Below are positions 24,586-31,704 of a DNA stretch of 33,329 bases, one piece after another. The notes beneath the pieces are model-generated. The model worked only from the letters and a program-made list of their open reading frames with translations. It was not told the origin of the DNA and ran no database searches. The stretch's first letter is position 1. Each line of letters begins with the position of its first letter. A program made the position numbers and the translations under genes. Origin of the DNA: a virus; IMG/VR virus record IMGVR_UViG_3300043775_002731, positions 1 through 33,329 of that record. One strand, written 5' to 3'.

Positions 24586-25080
24586 CTACTGCTCTGTGAG
24601 TTCCAACACCTCTGCCCGCCGCTCCGGTAGCTGTCCGGTAGACAGGATGCCCAGCGAGATGAGGGGCGCTGCTCTCTTGGCCTCGTTGCGGTTCAACACA
24701 TTACGGCTCATCTCCACCAGCTTGGCCACCTTGTCGGCCTTGGTAACTATATCCTGTGGAGAGAGTTGCTTGAGGATCATGGGCACAGAGCAGGCGAAGC
24801 GGTGCATGGCCTCGTCGTATTCTACCTCACGCTGCGAGCGAGGCATCCCCTCCATCCTCTTAACCAGTTGATCCAGAACGGGATCGACCACGATCCTCTG
24901 CTCCTGCACGCGCACCTGTCTTATAACATCCGGAATGACCCACTTGCGATCCTTCGCCCACCCGTGGATCACTTCCTTCGCAAGGCCCATGCGGCGAGCC
25001 GTTTCCGCAAGGGTGCATCCCTCGTCTTCCATCATTGCCCTTGCCTTCTCTTTAATCTCCTCGGGATGCGATGCAGCCAT
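24586..25080 (-). CDS. Helix-turn-helix protein resembling terminase small subunit
   Basis: A 164-residue protein starting MAASHPEEIKEKARAMMEDE. Residues about 20-45 (CTLAETARRMGLAKEVIHGW then AKDRKW) form the HTH of the kind at the start of small terminase subunits, which recognise phage DNA for packaging. The rest is helical with RSQREVEYDEAMHRF and a charged middle. Only the HTH supports a name; a transcription regulator is the alternative. It is alone on the minus strand, 14 kb from large terminase, with a degenerate palindrome 10-30 bases upstream of its start. Confidence 0.5.
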   Translation of the reverse strand: MAASHPEEIKEKARAMMEDEGCTLAETARRMGLAKEVIHGWAKDRKWVIPDVIRQVRVQEQRIVVDPVLDQLVKRMEGMPRSQREVEYDEAMHRFACSVPMILKQLSPQDIVTKADKVAKLVEMSRNVLNRNEAKRAAPLISLGILSTGQLPERRAEVLELTEQ

Positions 25081-25090
25081 GCACCCATGA

Positions 25091-25110
25091 TATCCGGAAT
25101 CGTGGATAAG
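25091..25110. repeat. Degenerate palindrome copy upstream of the HTH gene
   Basis: TATCCGGAATCGTGGATAAG keeps the TATCC/GGATA arms and the GAATCG centre found at 28883 and 33299, but has lost one base of symmetry. It lies just upstream of the minus-strand start at 25080, unlike the other copies that follow genes. Confidence 0.6.
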
Positions 25111-25541
25111 TCAAATCCCTCCCCCTCTTATACAGAGTCGTCTCCATACTAATTCTCAGCCCCCATGCAATAGAGAATGCCGACAGGGCAACCTGAACGG
25201 CACTGATCTAACGAATGCAGGGAGGACAAGTGGATGCGAGTGGCAAGACGCCATGCACGGGATGCCGTGCAGGATGCCGAACCTCTCCCCGAGCCGTGCG
25301 GATGGCCGTCCTTTAATCGGTCTTTGATAATTTAGTGGTCGAGTATCTTCTGGCTTACGCCAACCCCGCCTCCGGAAAGGCCGAGGGGAGGATGCAAGAA
25401 TCGCGGATGTTGGAGGACGGGATGGCACATAGTGTTGGAGTGCTACCAGTCAGCCAGTCAGCCCGCCCCTGCGACGAACAGGGTCTTGCCTCTTCCCTTG
25501 CAGTCGTAACACCTCTCCGAACGGGACGCATCGCCCCGCTC

Positions 25542-25570
25542 CTCAGCATCGCTGAGCCTTGCGGAAAGTG
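25542..25570. repeat. Direct repeat copy A (CTCAGCATCGCTGAG hairpin)
   Basis: CTCAGCATCGCTGAG is itself a 6-bp inverted repeat with a 3-base loop, followed by CCTTGCGGAAAGTG. The same block recurs 102 bases on. Confidence 0.6.
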
Positions 25571-25643
25571 AGGGACTCGATCCGAAACGCCATCGTGACT
25601 TTACGAGCCGTAGCCATGTAGCCCGAGTAGAACCTTCCCGCAC

Positions 25644-25672
25644 CTCAGCATCGCTGAGCATCGCGGAGAGTG
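25644..25672. repeat. Direct repeat copy B (CTCAGCATCGCTGAG hairpin)
   Basis: Second copy of the block at 25542, here followed by CATCGCGGAGAGTG, three differences in the tail. The conserved hairpin suggests a repeated RNA or protein-binding element. Confidence 0.6.
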
Positions 25673-25778
25673 GAACTCCAAGGGATTTATTATAGAACCG
25701 AGAGGTTAGCATGGGGAGAGGTGATCGGAGAGTCGATACCAGCGGCGCGGAATGCAAGGGATCACTACCCTGCACTGG

Positions 25779-25810
25779 CGGGAGGCTAAAGCTGAAAGAA
25801 GCCCCTCCCG
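25779..25810. other. Stable hairpin in the non-coding stretch
   Basis: CGGGAGG (25779-25785) pairs with CCTCCCG (25804-25810), with a further CT/AG pairing inside after a bulge. No T-run follows on either strand, so it is not a plain terminator. Confidence 0.5.
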
Positions 25811-25969
25811 AACGAGCGGATTAAGGACATTGGAAGCGTCAAACTCTACGGAGCGCGTCTTCCTCCGGCGATTAAAAGCCCCGCAATAAATCAGTGAGCG
25901 AGAGCAGAGCAGGTTAGCACCTGTGAAGATTGGTTTTCTGAATCTGCTCTCGGCTAAAAAACTTTCACG

Positions 25970-25997
25970 CCGCTTATCCGGAATTCCGGATAAGCGG
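25970..25997. repeat. Perfect 28-bp palindrome copy
   Basis: CCGCTTATCCGGAA and its exact reverse complement form a fully symmetric site centred between 25983 and 25984, with the outer arms extended as CCGC/GCGG. It lies about 95 bases upstream of the first gene of the right-hand gene train. Confidence 0.85.
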
Positions 25998-26091
25998 TGA
26001 CTAATGCAACCATGAAGCCATGTGGCTTTCATGCCTGTCCCAAGTCAGGAGCAAATGCAGAGGGGTCAATCAAATACAAACCAATACCAAT

Positions 26092-26538
26092 ATGAAAAAC
26101 GCAACATCCATCATCGCTTCCTTCGCAATCGTCAACGGCAACAACGCCCCCTTCCTCTCCAAGTGCGTTGAATACGCTCAACTCTCCTCGAAACGTGAGG
26201 TTCTCGGGGACACTCTCAAAGCCGAGTTCGCTGCCATACTCGCCACTGAAAACGTCAAGGAAGCCGTTGCGGCCAAGCAACTCGCAACCTCTCTCGCAGA
26301 TGCTTTGGAAGGCGTCGTAAAAAGCCCCGCCAAACGTGCCTCCGAAATCCTCTGTGCCCTCGGCATCCGCCAACGTGCCGAGAAGACCAAGGACGAGGGC
26401 GACGACGAACTCTCCAAGGAGCTTGCCCCTGTGATCGAAGCCCTCAAAGCGCTCGCCAAGGAGCAAGCCGCCGACAAAGCCGTCAACGCTCTTCGCCGCG
26501 CTTATCTCTCCCTCCAAGGCGAGAACAAAGCCGAGTAA
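26092..26538 (+). CDS. Ala-rich helical hypothetical protein
   Basis: A 148-residue protein starting MKNATSIIASFAIVNGNNAP. The ATG at 26092 follows the A/C-rich leader (ACCAATACCAAT) typical here; the longer frame from 26020 runs through non-coding DNA. It is rich in Ala, Lys and Glu and almost wholly helical (EAVAAKQLATSLADALEGVV; KELAPVIEALKALAKEQAAD). No motif is recognised. It opens the plus-strand train of small genes that ends with the AAA+/VWA pair. Confidence 0.65.
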   Translation: MKNATSIIASFAIVNGNNAPFLSKCVEYAQLSSKREVLGDTLKAEFAAILATENVKEAVAAKQLATSLADALEGVVKSPAKRASEILCALGIRQRAEKTKDEGDDELSKELAPVIEALKALAKEQAADKAVNALRRAYLSLQGENKAE

Positions 26539-26569
26539 GGTTTAATTGAAACGCAACGCCAACCAACAC

Positions 26570-26761
26570 ATGACATATCAAACACGCTTGAAGCTACGGA
26601 GAGTGGTCTCCGTAGCCTTCGCCATCACATGGTGCGGGGTTTACCCCGCTTCATACCTCGCCATCTGGTTCTTCAACCTCTCGGTTGGAGACGCCCTCGC
26701 AGTCCTCGCCGCATCAAGCGCCCTCGGCCTCGTTGCCGGACTGCTCAACGACCACCTCTAA
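26570..26761 (+). CDS. Small membrane protein with two predicted helices
   Basis: A 63-residue protein. The ATG at 26570 (MTYQTRLKLRRVVS) follows CCAACCAACAC, the local leader type, and is preferred to the upstream TTG at 26546. A basic N-terminus is followed by a hydrophobic helix at about 12-36 (VVSVAFAITWCGVYPASYLA) and another at about 40-58 (GDALAVLAASSALGLVAGLL). It probably sits in the inner membrane with both ends in the cytoplasm. Function unknown; holin-like size, but no lysis genes are beside it. Confidence 0.6.
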   Translation: MTYQTRLKLRRVVSVAFAITWCGVYPASYLAIWFFNLSVGDALAVLAASSALGLVAGLLNDHL

Positions 26762-26763
26762 TC

Positions 26764-26816
26764 CTTATCCGGAATTCCGGATAGCTCCTGCGGAGCCACG
26801 GGCTTCGCCGGATAAG
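26764..26816. repeat. Compound palindrome with nested hairpin
   Basis: CTTATCCGG (26764-26772) can pair either with the neighbouring CCGGATAG, giving the standard 18-bp core, or with a second CCGGATAAG at 26808-26816. Between them GCTCC TGC GGAGC (26084-offset 26784-26796) makes an inner hairpin. It directly follows the small membrane protein stop. Confidence 0.75.
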
Positions 26817-26836
26817 CAAACCAAACCAACACACCT

Positions 26837-27124
26837 ATGAATCAATTATACGCAACTCTAATCCGCTTCCGTGAAAACGAATACAAGAAAGACCACGACA
26901 TCTACGCTCTGCCGCCATCGCAGTGGGCCGCTGAGCGGGGTGCAACCCACTCCCTCTGGTGCGGAGACGGGCATGGCCGTGGAACTCGCCCCGTCATCAT
27001 CAAGAAAACCCGCATTTATGTCGGGGTTGATGAAACAATCGGCGGCGGTATCGAATGGCAAACTTGGACAGGGCGATTCCTGCATGAGTTTCCCGAGTGC
27101 CCCGTCCCTTTCACCCCGTTCTGA
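26837..27124 (+). CDS. Hypothetical protein
   Basis: A 95-residue protein starting MNQLYATLIRFRENEYKKDH. It is rich in aromatic and charged residues (SQWAAERGATHSLWCGDGHG; EWQTWTGRFLHEFPECPVPF), suggesting a compact fold. There are two Cys but no CxxC. No family is recognised. The leader is CCAAACCAACACACCT, with no Shine-Dalgarno, and a palindrome follows 3 bases after its stop. Confidence 0.6.
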   Translation: MNQLYATLIRFRENEYKKDHDIYALPPSQWAAERGATHSLWCGDGHGRGTRPVIIKKTRIYVGVDETIGGGIEWQTWTGRFLHEFPECPVPFTPF

Positions 27125-27127
27125 ATC

Positions 27128-27149
27128 CTTATCCGGAATTCCGGATAAG
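27128..27149. repeat. Perfect 22-bp palindrome copy
   Basis: CTTATCCGGAA plus its reverse complement, centred at 27138/27139, 3 bases after the stop of the preceding gene and followed by an A/C-rich leader. Confidence 0.85.
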
Positions 27150-27181
27150 CAAACCAAACCAACAACCAAACCAATACACCT

Positions 27182-27421
27182 ATGAGCATAAAACTAACCC
27201 CCGCCACGCTGGACGGCAAGTCCATCGCCTACTCCAACATCACCGAGTTCCTTGTCCAAGTAGGCAGGGGGCGCGGGGCTTACTCAACCCGATACAAGTT
27301 CGTCGGAGACTTGGCGCAAGCCGTCTTCTACTACCGCTGTATCAATATCGGCAACGGCTACAAGAAACGGCTGTTCGTCCCCTCGTTTAACAAGCCAACC
27401 CTTGCCCGATATATCTCATAA
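27182..27421 (+). CDS. Small hypothetical protein
   Basis: A 79-residue protein starting MSIKLTPATLDGKSIAYSNI. It is strand-rich and basic (EFLVQVGRGRGAYSTRYKFV; YYRCINIGNGYKKRLFVPSF). No motif is seen. Its stop overlaps the next start (TAATG), the only direct overlap in the right-hand gene train. Function unknown. Confidence 0.6.
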   Translation: MSIKLTPATLDGKSIAYSNITEFLVQVGRGRGAYSTRYKFVGDLAQAVFYYRCINIGNGYKKRLFVPSFNKPTLARYIS

Positions 27422-27654
27422 TGAGCAACCCAACCTGCAACCCTGCAACCAAGAAGCCAAGCCCCTGCTTCCAACATTATGTTGGTGTCGCCAACATGAT
27501 CCACTATGACGGGGCGCTTGGCTACGAAGCATTTATATGCCGCCAGTGCGGAGTATACTTCGACTACACCGAAGGGGAACACCCCGCTGATGAGTGGAGC
27601 CTCTCGTTTATCCCGAAGGAAAACATCGAACACTTTCCGGTTTGTTCTGTCTGA
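27421..27654 (+). CDS. Small cysteine-containing hypothetical protein
   Basis: A 77-residue protein starting MSNPTCNPATKKPSPCFQHY. A CRQC pair (FICRQCGVYFDYTEGEHPAD) and other cysteines at the ends (CNP, PCF, PVCSV) could bind zinc, but only one clear CxxC is present. It is translationally linked to the gene before it. Function unknown. Confidence 0.58.
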   Translation: MSNPTCNPATKKPSPCFQHYVGVANMIHYDGALGYEAFICRQCGVYFDYTEGEHPADEWSLSFIPKENIEHFPVCSV

Positions 27655-27674
27655 ACATACCAGATTCAACCCTG

Positions 27675-27694
27675 TTATCCGGAATTCCGGATAG
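27675..27694. repeat. Palindrome copy
   Basis: TATCCGGAATTCCGGATA core with short outer arms, 20 bases after the stop of the preceding gene. Confidence 0.85.
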
Positions 27695-27727
27695 CACAAC
27701 CCAACCAACCAACACACCAACACACCA

Positions 27728-27979
27728 ATGAGTAATACAACCGACAACCCAGCAGTTACATTCCACAACGACATCCAAGCCCTTCGAGCCAAGTATCCAA
27801 TGGTCTATCTGGAGGCATGGACGCCAGACGATTTCGTCGTAGATGAAGACGGCAACTCCCCCGCCCCCGTGGATTGGAACCACCCGTTCCATGAGATCAC
27901 AGCCGACAACCTGCATCGCCACTTCGACGCCGAGATTGGCACGAACTGGGATCGCATCAAGGAAGAGTCAGTCTCCTAA
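27728..27979 (+). CDS. Small hypothetical protein
   Basis: An 83-residue acidic protein starting MSNTTDNPAVTFHNDIQALR. Short strand and helix elements alternate (YPMVYLEAWTPDDFVVDEDG; NPFHEITADNLHRHFDAEIG-like end). No known motif. The leader is ACACCAACACACCA, and a palindrome follows one base after the stop. Confidence 0.58.
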   Translation: MSNTTDNPAVTFHNDIQALRAKYPMVYLEAWTPDDFVVDEDGNSPAPVDWNHPFHEITADNLHRHFDAEIGTNWDRIKEESVS

Positions 27980-27980
27980 C

Positions 27981-28001
27981 CTTATCCGGAATTCCGGATA
28001 G
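27981..28001. repeat. Palindrome copy
   Basis: CTTATCCGGAATTCCGGATAG begins one base after the preceding stop and is followed by the shared A/C-rich leader before the next gene. Confidence 0.85.
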
Positions 28002-28016
28002 CCCAAGCCAAACCAA

Positions 28017-28045
28017 CAACCCAACCATAGAAAACCAATACAATG
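28017..28045 (+). promoter_or_regulatory. Shared leader, copy 1
   Basis: CAACCCAACCATAGAAAACC then AATACAATG. Nearly identical to the leaders at 28272 and 28960, which end in the start codon. There is no Shine-Dalgarno. It may be a repeated translation-initiation region. Confidence 0.6.
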
Positions 28046-28255
28046 AGCAAACCCACCAACACCTACACCGTCGTCGTTCAAGCCCCCGCCGTGAACGAGT
28101 GGACATACGAAGTCAAAGCCTCCTCGAAAGAGGACGCCGAGAAACTCATCCAGCAAGGGCTGGATGGTGACATCGAACTCCCCGACCCCGTCAACTTCGA
28201 GCAGGGCAACGAGGTCGATGGCGCACTGACCATCGTGGACTCCTACGAAGGCTAA
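28043..28255 (+). CDS. Small acidic protein of common phage type
   Basis: A 70-residue protein. The form NTYTVVVQAPAVNEWTYEVK then ASSKEDAEKLIQ is the beta-alpha pattern of small DUF-type proteins often found in phages and plasmids, where YTVxV...A.S.EEA shows a strand, a strand and a helix. The C-terminus is very acidic (FEQGNEVDGALTIVDSYEG). Function unknown. No palindrome separates it from the next gene. Confidence 0.6.
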   Translation: MSKPTNTYTVVVQAPAVNEWTYEVKASSKEDAEKLIQQGLDGDIELPDPVNFEQGNEVDGALTIVDSYEG

Positions 28256-28271
28256 CCCAACCCAACAACAA

Positions 28272-28301
28272 CAACCCAACCATAGAAAAACCAATACAAT
28301 G
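28272..28301 (+). promoter_or_regulatory. Shared leader, copy 2
   Basis: The same leader as copy 1 with one extra A in the A-run (CATAGAAAAACC then AATACAATG), ending in the start codon of the 28299 gene. Confidence 0.6.
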
Positions 28302-28868
28302 AGCAAACAAAACACCACCACCATCGTCCCCGCCGCTTCAACCCGTGCGGTGACTCCCAAACCCACCAAGTCCGAGATCATCGAAGCGTTGACCCGCCTC
28401 AAGGTCGAGGAGATCAAGGCTGAGAATGACATCCGCGAAGCGGCAATCGCCGCGCAGCAAGAGGTCGTTAAGAAGCTGGCGCTCCAGCACATTGACACCT
28501 CTTGGGCAAAGTTTCCGGAGACCTTCTCGGTAGAGAACGCCGACGTCAGCACCGGATGCAATGAGAGCCATGTGGAGTTCGCCATCCGCATCAGCACCAA
28601 CCCCAAGGACACTTACGTCTACAACAACTCCTTGATTGTTGAAGCGCCAACAGAGCTCAAGAAAGCTCTTGAGAAACTGCATAAACTCCCGAACGCCCGA
28701 AATGTCCACAGCTACGGGATCGATGAAATCCGCAAGGAAATCCGCAAGTCTCTCACCCATGATGCGGCGGGACGAGTGACCCGATTGCTGGAGGATACCG
28801 CATCCCGTGCCGCCTTATCCGACCTGTTGAAGGTCGTCGAAGCGGGCGCGGAGAAGCGGGTCAACTAA
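28299..28868 (+). CDS. Hypothetical protein
   Basis: A 189-residue protein starting MSKQNTTTIVPAASTRAVTP. A Thr/Ala/Pro-rich start is followed by a helical segment (SEIIEALTRLKVEEIKAEND). The middle is strand-rich (HVEFAIRISTNPKDTYVYNN) and the end helical and basic. No catalytic motif. It is read from the shared leader and followed by a palindrome. Likely part of the same system as the neighbouring genes by context only. Confidence 0.62.
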   Translation: MSKQNTTTIVPAASTRAVTPKPTKSEIIEALTRLKVEEIKAENDIREAAIAAQQEVVKKLALQHIDTSWAKFPETFSVENADVSTGCNESHVEFAIRISTNPKDTYVYNNSLIVEAPTELKKALEKLHKLPNARNVHSYGIDEIRKEIRKSLTHDAAGRVTRLLEDTASRAALSDLLKVVEAGAEKRVN

Positions 28869-28882
28869 CGAACCAACCTCGG

Positions 28883-28912
28883 GGGGCTTATCCGGAATCG
28901 CGGATAAGCCCC
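28883..28912. repeat. Palindrome copy with GAATCG centre and extended arms
   Basis: GGGGCTTATCCG pairs with CGGATAAGCCCC around a GAATCG centre, a 12-bp stem. The copy at 33299 is identical over the whole 30 bases. Confidence 0.88.
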
Positions 28913-28959
28913 AAGCAGGCTTTAAAAGTGTGACAGTGAACAACAACAACAACAACCAA

Positions 28960-28989
28960 CAACCCAACCATAGAAAAACCAATACAATG
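28960..28989 (+). promoter_or_regulatory. Shared leader, copy 3
   Basis: Identical to copy 2 through the start codon, here preceded by a run of CAA triplets (28941-28959). It sets the start of the following gene at 28987. Confidence 0.6.
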
Positions 28990-29928
28990 ACAACCATCGA
29001 CTACACCAAAACCACCAGCACCAACACATTCGACATCGCCCGAGACTGCACCCTCGTTTCCGTAGAGGGGTCGCTCTACCCATGGGCCAAGAAGGATGAG
29101 GTTGCCGCCACCAACGCCGCCTCTGCCGACCACGCTGTGAGCGAACGCTTCACGGCCTATGTCCAACGCCTCAACAAGGAGGATCGCCTGCCCCCGCAAC
29201 AGATTCTCTCCGAGGCCCGCCGCTTCCTTGACTTCCCAACGGGTTTCCCTTGGAAGACAGGGCAGTTCGCCGTCTGCAATACCAAGCTGGACACCACGAT
29301 CTCCAAGCTGGAGGACTTCCGCGCCAAGTTCTACGATGCCGTAGATATTCTGTGCGCTGGGCTCCCTGCTCTGGAGGCTCGTGCCAAGGCCGAGTTGAAC
29401 GGGGCGTTCTCCCGCCTTGGTTTCCCTACGGAAGCCGAGGTTCGTGAACGCTACACCTTCACCATCAAGACGGGGGTCATACCCCATGCCGATGACGTAA
29501 GGCTCAACAACGTGTCGGCCAAAGCCAAGGCGTCCATCGAAGCCAGCATCCGCAAGGAGCAGGCCGAGAAGGTAACGGAGTTGCACCAGCAGGTTGTCGG
29601 CTCCTTGGAGGCGGCACTCAACCGAGTCGTCACCAACCTCACGCAGTTCACCGAGGGCAAGATCACCCGCTTCGAGGATTCCCTTGTCACCAACTTGGAG
29701 TCCCTCATCGAAGCCCTGCCGTCCCTCAATGTGACGCAGGATCGAGCCGTGGATGCCACCATCACCCGCTCCCGCTCCCTTGTAGCCGGACTCCAAAAAG
29801 CCCTGCAAGAGCAGACGCTCCGCGACAAGAAGTCCGAGGCTGGCCCCGCCGTCCGCAAGCAGATCGCCAAGGAGGCTGGGGACATCCTCTCCAAGCTCAA
29901 AGCTGGAGCCGTCAAAGCGGCGGTTTAA
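28987..29928 (+). CDS. Coiled-coil protein, DUF3150-like by context
   Basis: A 313-residue protein whose start at 28987 (MTTIDYTKTTSTNTFDIARD) follows the shared leader; the longer frame from 28930 reads through CAA repeats and is not used. After a short N-terminal part it is helical: IRKEQAEKVTELHQQVVGSL (about 196-216) and GKITRFEDSLVTNLESLIEA (about 232-252) look like coiled coils. It ends in GDILSKLKAGAVKAA. Proteins of similar size and helix content, called DUF3150, sit beside MoxR-type ATPases in phages and mobile elements. The match is by layout and context, not a sequence motif, so it is tentative. Confidence 0.5.
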   Translation: MTTIDYTKTTSTNTFDIARDCTLVSVEGSLYPWAKKDEVAATNAASADHAVSERFTAYVQRLNKEDRLPPQQILSEARRFLDFPTGFPWKTGQFAVCNTKLDTTISKLEDFRAKFYDAVDILCAGLPALEARAKAELNGAFSRLGFPTEAEVRERYTFTIKTGVIPHADDVRLNNVSAKAKASIEASIRKEQAEKVTELHQQVVGSLEAALNRVVTNLTQFTEGKITRFEDSLVTNLESLIEALPSLNVTQDRAVDATITRSRSLVAGLQKALQEQTLRDKKSEAGPAVRKQIAKEAGDILSKLKAGAVKAAV

Positions 29929-29951
29929 GAACCAGTAAACACAAACCCACG

Positions 29952-29979
29952 GGGCTTATCCGAAATTCCGGATAAGCCC
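29952..29979. repeat. Palindrome copy with AAATTC centre
   Basis: GGGCTTATCCG and CGGATAAGCCC flank AAATTC, so the centre lost exact symmetry while the arms remain perfect. Confidence 0.85.
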
Positions 29980-30022
29980 TGCAACCAAGCACCCAACAAC
30001 CCAACCATACCAGCAAACCAAT

Positions 30023-30400
30023 ATGAGCACTCCAACATACCCACTACGTATAGACCACGGCAACTCCAACTTCATCGACTACAAAATCAGTCACGAACTC
30101 CCGTCATTCGACTGCCCTGTGACCGACTCGGTAGCCAACGAACACTCCATTGTCGTTCGGCTCACCTACAACAAAAACCTGAAAAAAGCCTACGGCAGTG
30201 TCACTTATGAGCAGAATGGAGACCACTACGACATCGGTGGAGAACTCAAACTTACTGACGAGCAGTTCTACCGGATCACCAACCACCCTGCCCAACTCCT
30301 CCCCGAGGATAAGCTCGCCACCCTTCGCAGTGTGAAAGGCAGCGTCACCATCAAGGATGGAGTAGCAACCCTACCTGATGGATCACAAGTAACCCTGTAA
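30023..30400 (+). CDS. Hypothetical protein
   Basis: A 125-residue protein starting MSTPTYPLRIDHGNSNFIDY. It is mostly beta strands (SIVVRLTYNKNLKKAYGSVT; GDHYDIGGELKLTDEQFYRI) with an Asp/Gly-rich end (SVTIKDGVATLPDGSQVTL) that resembles a small beta-sandwich. No motif is recognised. It lies between the coiled-coil protein and the AAA+ gene. Confidence 0.58.
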   Translation: MSTPTYPLRIDHGNSNFIDYKISHELPSFDCPVTDSVANEHSIVVRLTYNKNLKKAYGSVTYEQNGDHYDIGGELKLTDEQFYRITNHPAQLLPEDKLATLRSVKGSVTIKDGVATLPDGSQVTL

Positions 30401-30412
30401 CAGCTAACTTTT

Positions 30413-30442
30413 GGGAGGGGTGCAATAGATAACACCCCTCCC
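30413..30442 (+). terminator. GC-rich hairpin after the 125-residue gene
   Basis: GGGAGGGGTG (30413-30422) pairs perfectly with CACCCCTCCC (30433-30442), a 10-bp stem. No T-run follows, so it is only terminator-like. It replaces the usual palindrome at this position. Confidence 0.5.
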
Positions 30443-30488
30443 CTTCAACCAAGCACCCAACAACAGCAGTAACCAAAACAACACCAAT

Positions 30489-31619
30489 ATGAGCACCACA
30501 ACACAACCCAACCAAGCCGTAGCATTCCCCCTCACAACCATCAAGCAGGCCATCGCCGTCTGCTTTACCCCGTCCCTCAACCTCGTCCCCGTCATCTGGG
30601 GGCCGGTGGGCTGGACTAAATCAGCGACCATCAAGAGCATAGCCGATGACCTCGGCCTGCCCCTCCATGATGTCCGCTTGTCGGACAAGGAACCCACCGA
30701 CCTCGGCGGTATTCCATTCCCCGTTGACAAGAAGATCAACGGCAAGGTTGAGAAGGTTCTCACCTACCTCGCCAACTCCCTGCTCCCATGGGCTGAACTA
30801 TACGGAGAGGACTACGAGTGCATCCTCTTCTTCGATGAGGTTGACCGCACCTCGGTTGACGTTCTTAACGTAGCCCTCCAAGTTCTCTTGGATCGCGGCG
30901 TCAACGGACGTAAGCTCTCCAAGGGAACCCACATCGTCTGTGCTGGCAACGGCACAACCGATACTGGCACAACCGAGTTGACCAGTGCCGCCGCTACCCG
31001 CCTCGCCCACCTCTATGTTGAGACGAGCGGAGCACGGGCGCTTGACCACTGGATCGACTGGGCTAACCGCTCCGGTATTGACCCCGCCTTGGTTGGCTAT
31101 GCCCGCTTCCGCCCCGATGTCTTCGGTGGCAAGAAGCAGGTTTACATCGAGCAGCAGAAGCCCAACCCCCGCACCTTTACTTGGGCGGCGGCGGCTCTTG
31201 ATCTTCTCGCTCAACTCCCCTTCGCTCCGGAGGTTGGTGACGCCATCGTGTTCGGCCTCGTTGGTCAAGCCGCTGGCCGTGAATACACCGCATACAGGGA
31301 GCAGTTGAGCAAATGCCCAACCTACGAGAAGGTCGTCAAGTCCCCGAGCACGGCTCCCCTCCCTCCCGCCGAGTCGGTTGGCATCCTGTATGCCCTCGGT
31401 GAATCCTACGCTGTCCGCCTGTTGGATGAATCCCGCACCGAGCGTGGCCTGTCCCCCGAAGTCAACCCCAACGAGACCGAGGCCGTGGCGAATTATTTCG
31501 CCCGCTGTGCTACGGAAATCCCATCGCACAGAGAAGCGGTCGCTTGGTTCTTCCGAGTGGCTGGATCGAAGATTCCCTCCCTCGCTGGACTCCCTGCCTA
31601 CAAGTCGGTCGTAGGCTAA
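30489..31619 (+). CDS. MoxR-type AAA+ ATPase
   Basis: A 376-residue ATPase. Walker A is GPVGWTKS (38-45), where the usual Gly before Lys is Thr; Walker B is CILFFDE (111-117); sensor 1 is HIVCAGN (N154); and LTSAAATRLAHLYVE holds the arginine that pairs with the next subunit (R171). The C-terminal half is a helical lid typical of MoxR. MoxR ATPases work with VWA-domain partners to remodel protein complexes, and such a partner is the next gene. The start is preceded by an A/C-rich leader (AAAACAACACCAAT). The exact target is unknown. Confidence 0.85.
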   Translation: MSTTTQPNQAVAFPLTTIKQAIAVCFTPSLNLVPVIWGPVGWTKSATIKSIADDLGLPLHDVRLSDKEPTDLGGIPFPVDKKINGKVEKVLTYLANSLLPWAELYGEDYECILFFDEVDRTSVDVLNVALQVLLDRGVNGRKLSKGTHIVCAGNGTTDTGTTELTSAAATRLAHLYVETSGARALDHWIDWANRSGIDPALVGYARFRPDVFGGKKQVYIEQQKPNPRTFTWAAAALDLLAQLPFAPEVGDAIVFGLVGQAAGREYTAYREQLSKCPTYEKVVKSPSTAPLPPAESVGILYALGESYAVRLLDESRTERGLSPEVNPNETEAVANYFARCATEIPSHREAVAWFFRVAGSKIPSLAGLPAYKSVVG

Positions 31620-31632
31620 CCAACCCGCCAAC

Positions 31633-31662
31633 GCTGGCTATCCGAAATTCCGGATAGCCAGC
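31633..31662. repeat. Palindrome copy with extended and compensated arms
   Basis: GCTGGCTATCCG pairs with CGGATAGCCAGC around AAATTC. The outer arm differs from the other copies at several places on both sides together, so the pairing is preserved. Confidence 0.88.
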
Positions 31663-31704
31663 AGGTAGCAACTAACTTCAACAACCCACGCAATAGATAC
31701 CAAT

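Larger units (their letters stand above)
25111..26091. other. About 1 kb without a convincing gene, hairpin-rich
   Basis: Frames on both strands here are short, overlap each other and read as low-plausibility protein, so I annotate none. The stretch holds two direct repeats (25542-25570 and 25644-25672), a stable hairpin (25779-25810), a nearby bulged stem (TGCAAGGG/CCCTGCA at about 25753-25774) and a 28-bp palindrome (25970-25997). A structured RNA or regulatory region is possible. No tRNA was found. Confidence 0.5.

Noticed and set aside
25560-25640. tRNA-like GGATCGAGTCC on the minus strand
   Set aside because: T-stem and acceptor do not pair and no anticodon stem of proper length was found.
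25156-26032. Overlapping open frames on both strands (for example 25458-25775 and 25706-26032, minus)
   Set aside because: Short, overlapping each other, with no domain pattern. They run through repeats and palindromes, so no gene is called.
28338-29808. Long minus-strand frames opposite the right-hand genes
   Set aside because: High GC-skewed codon composition opens antisense frames; plus-strand genes have leaders and domain patterns.
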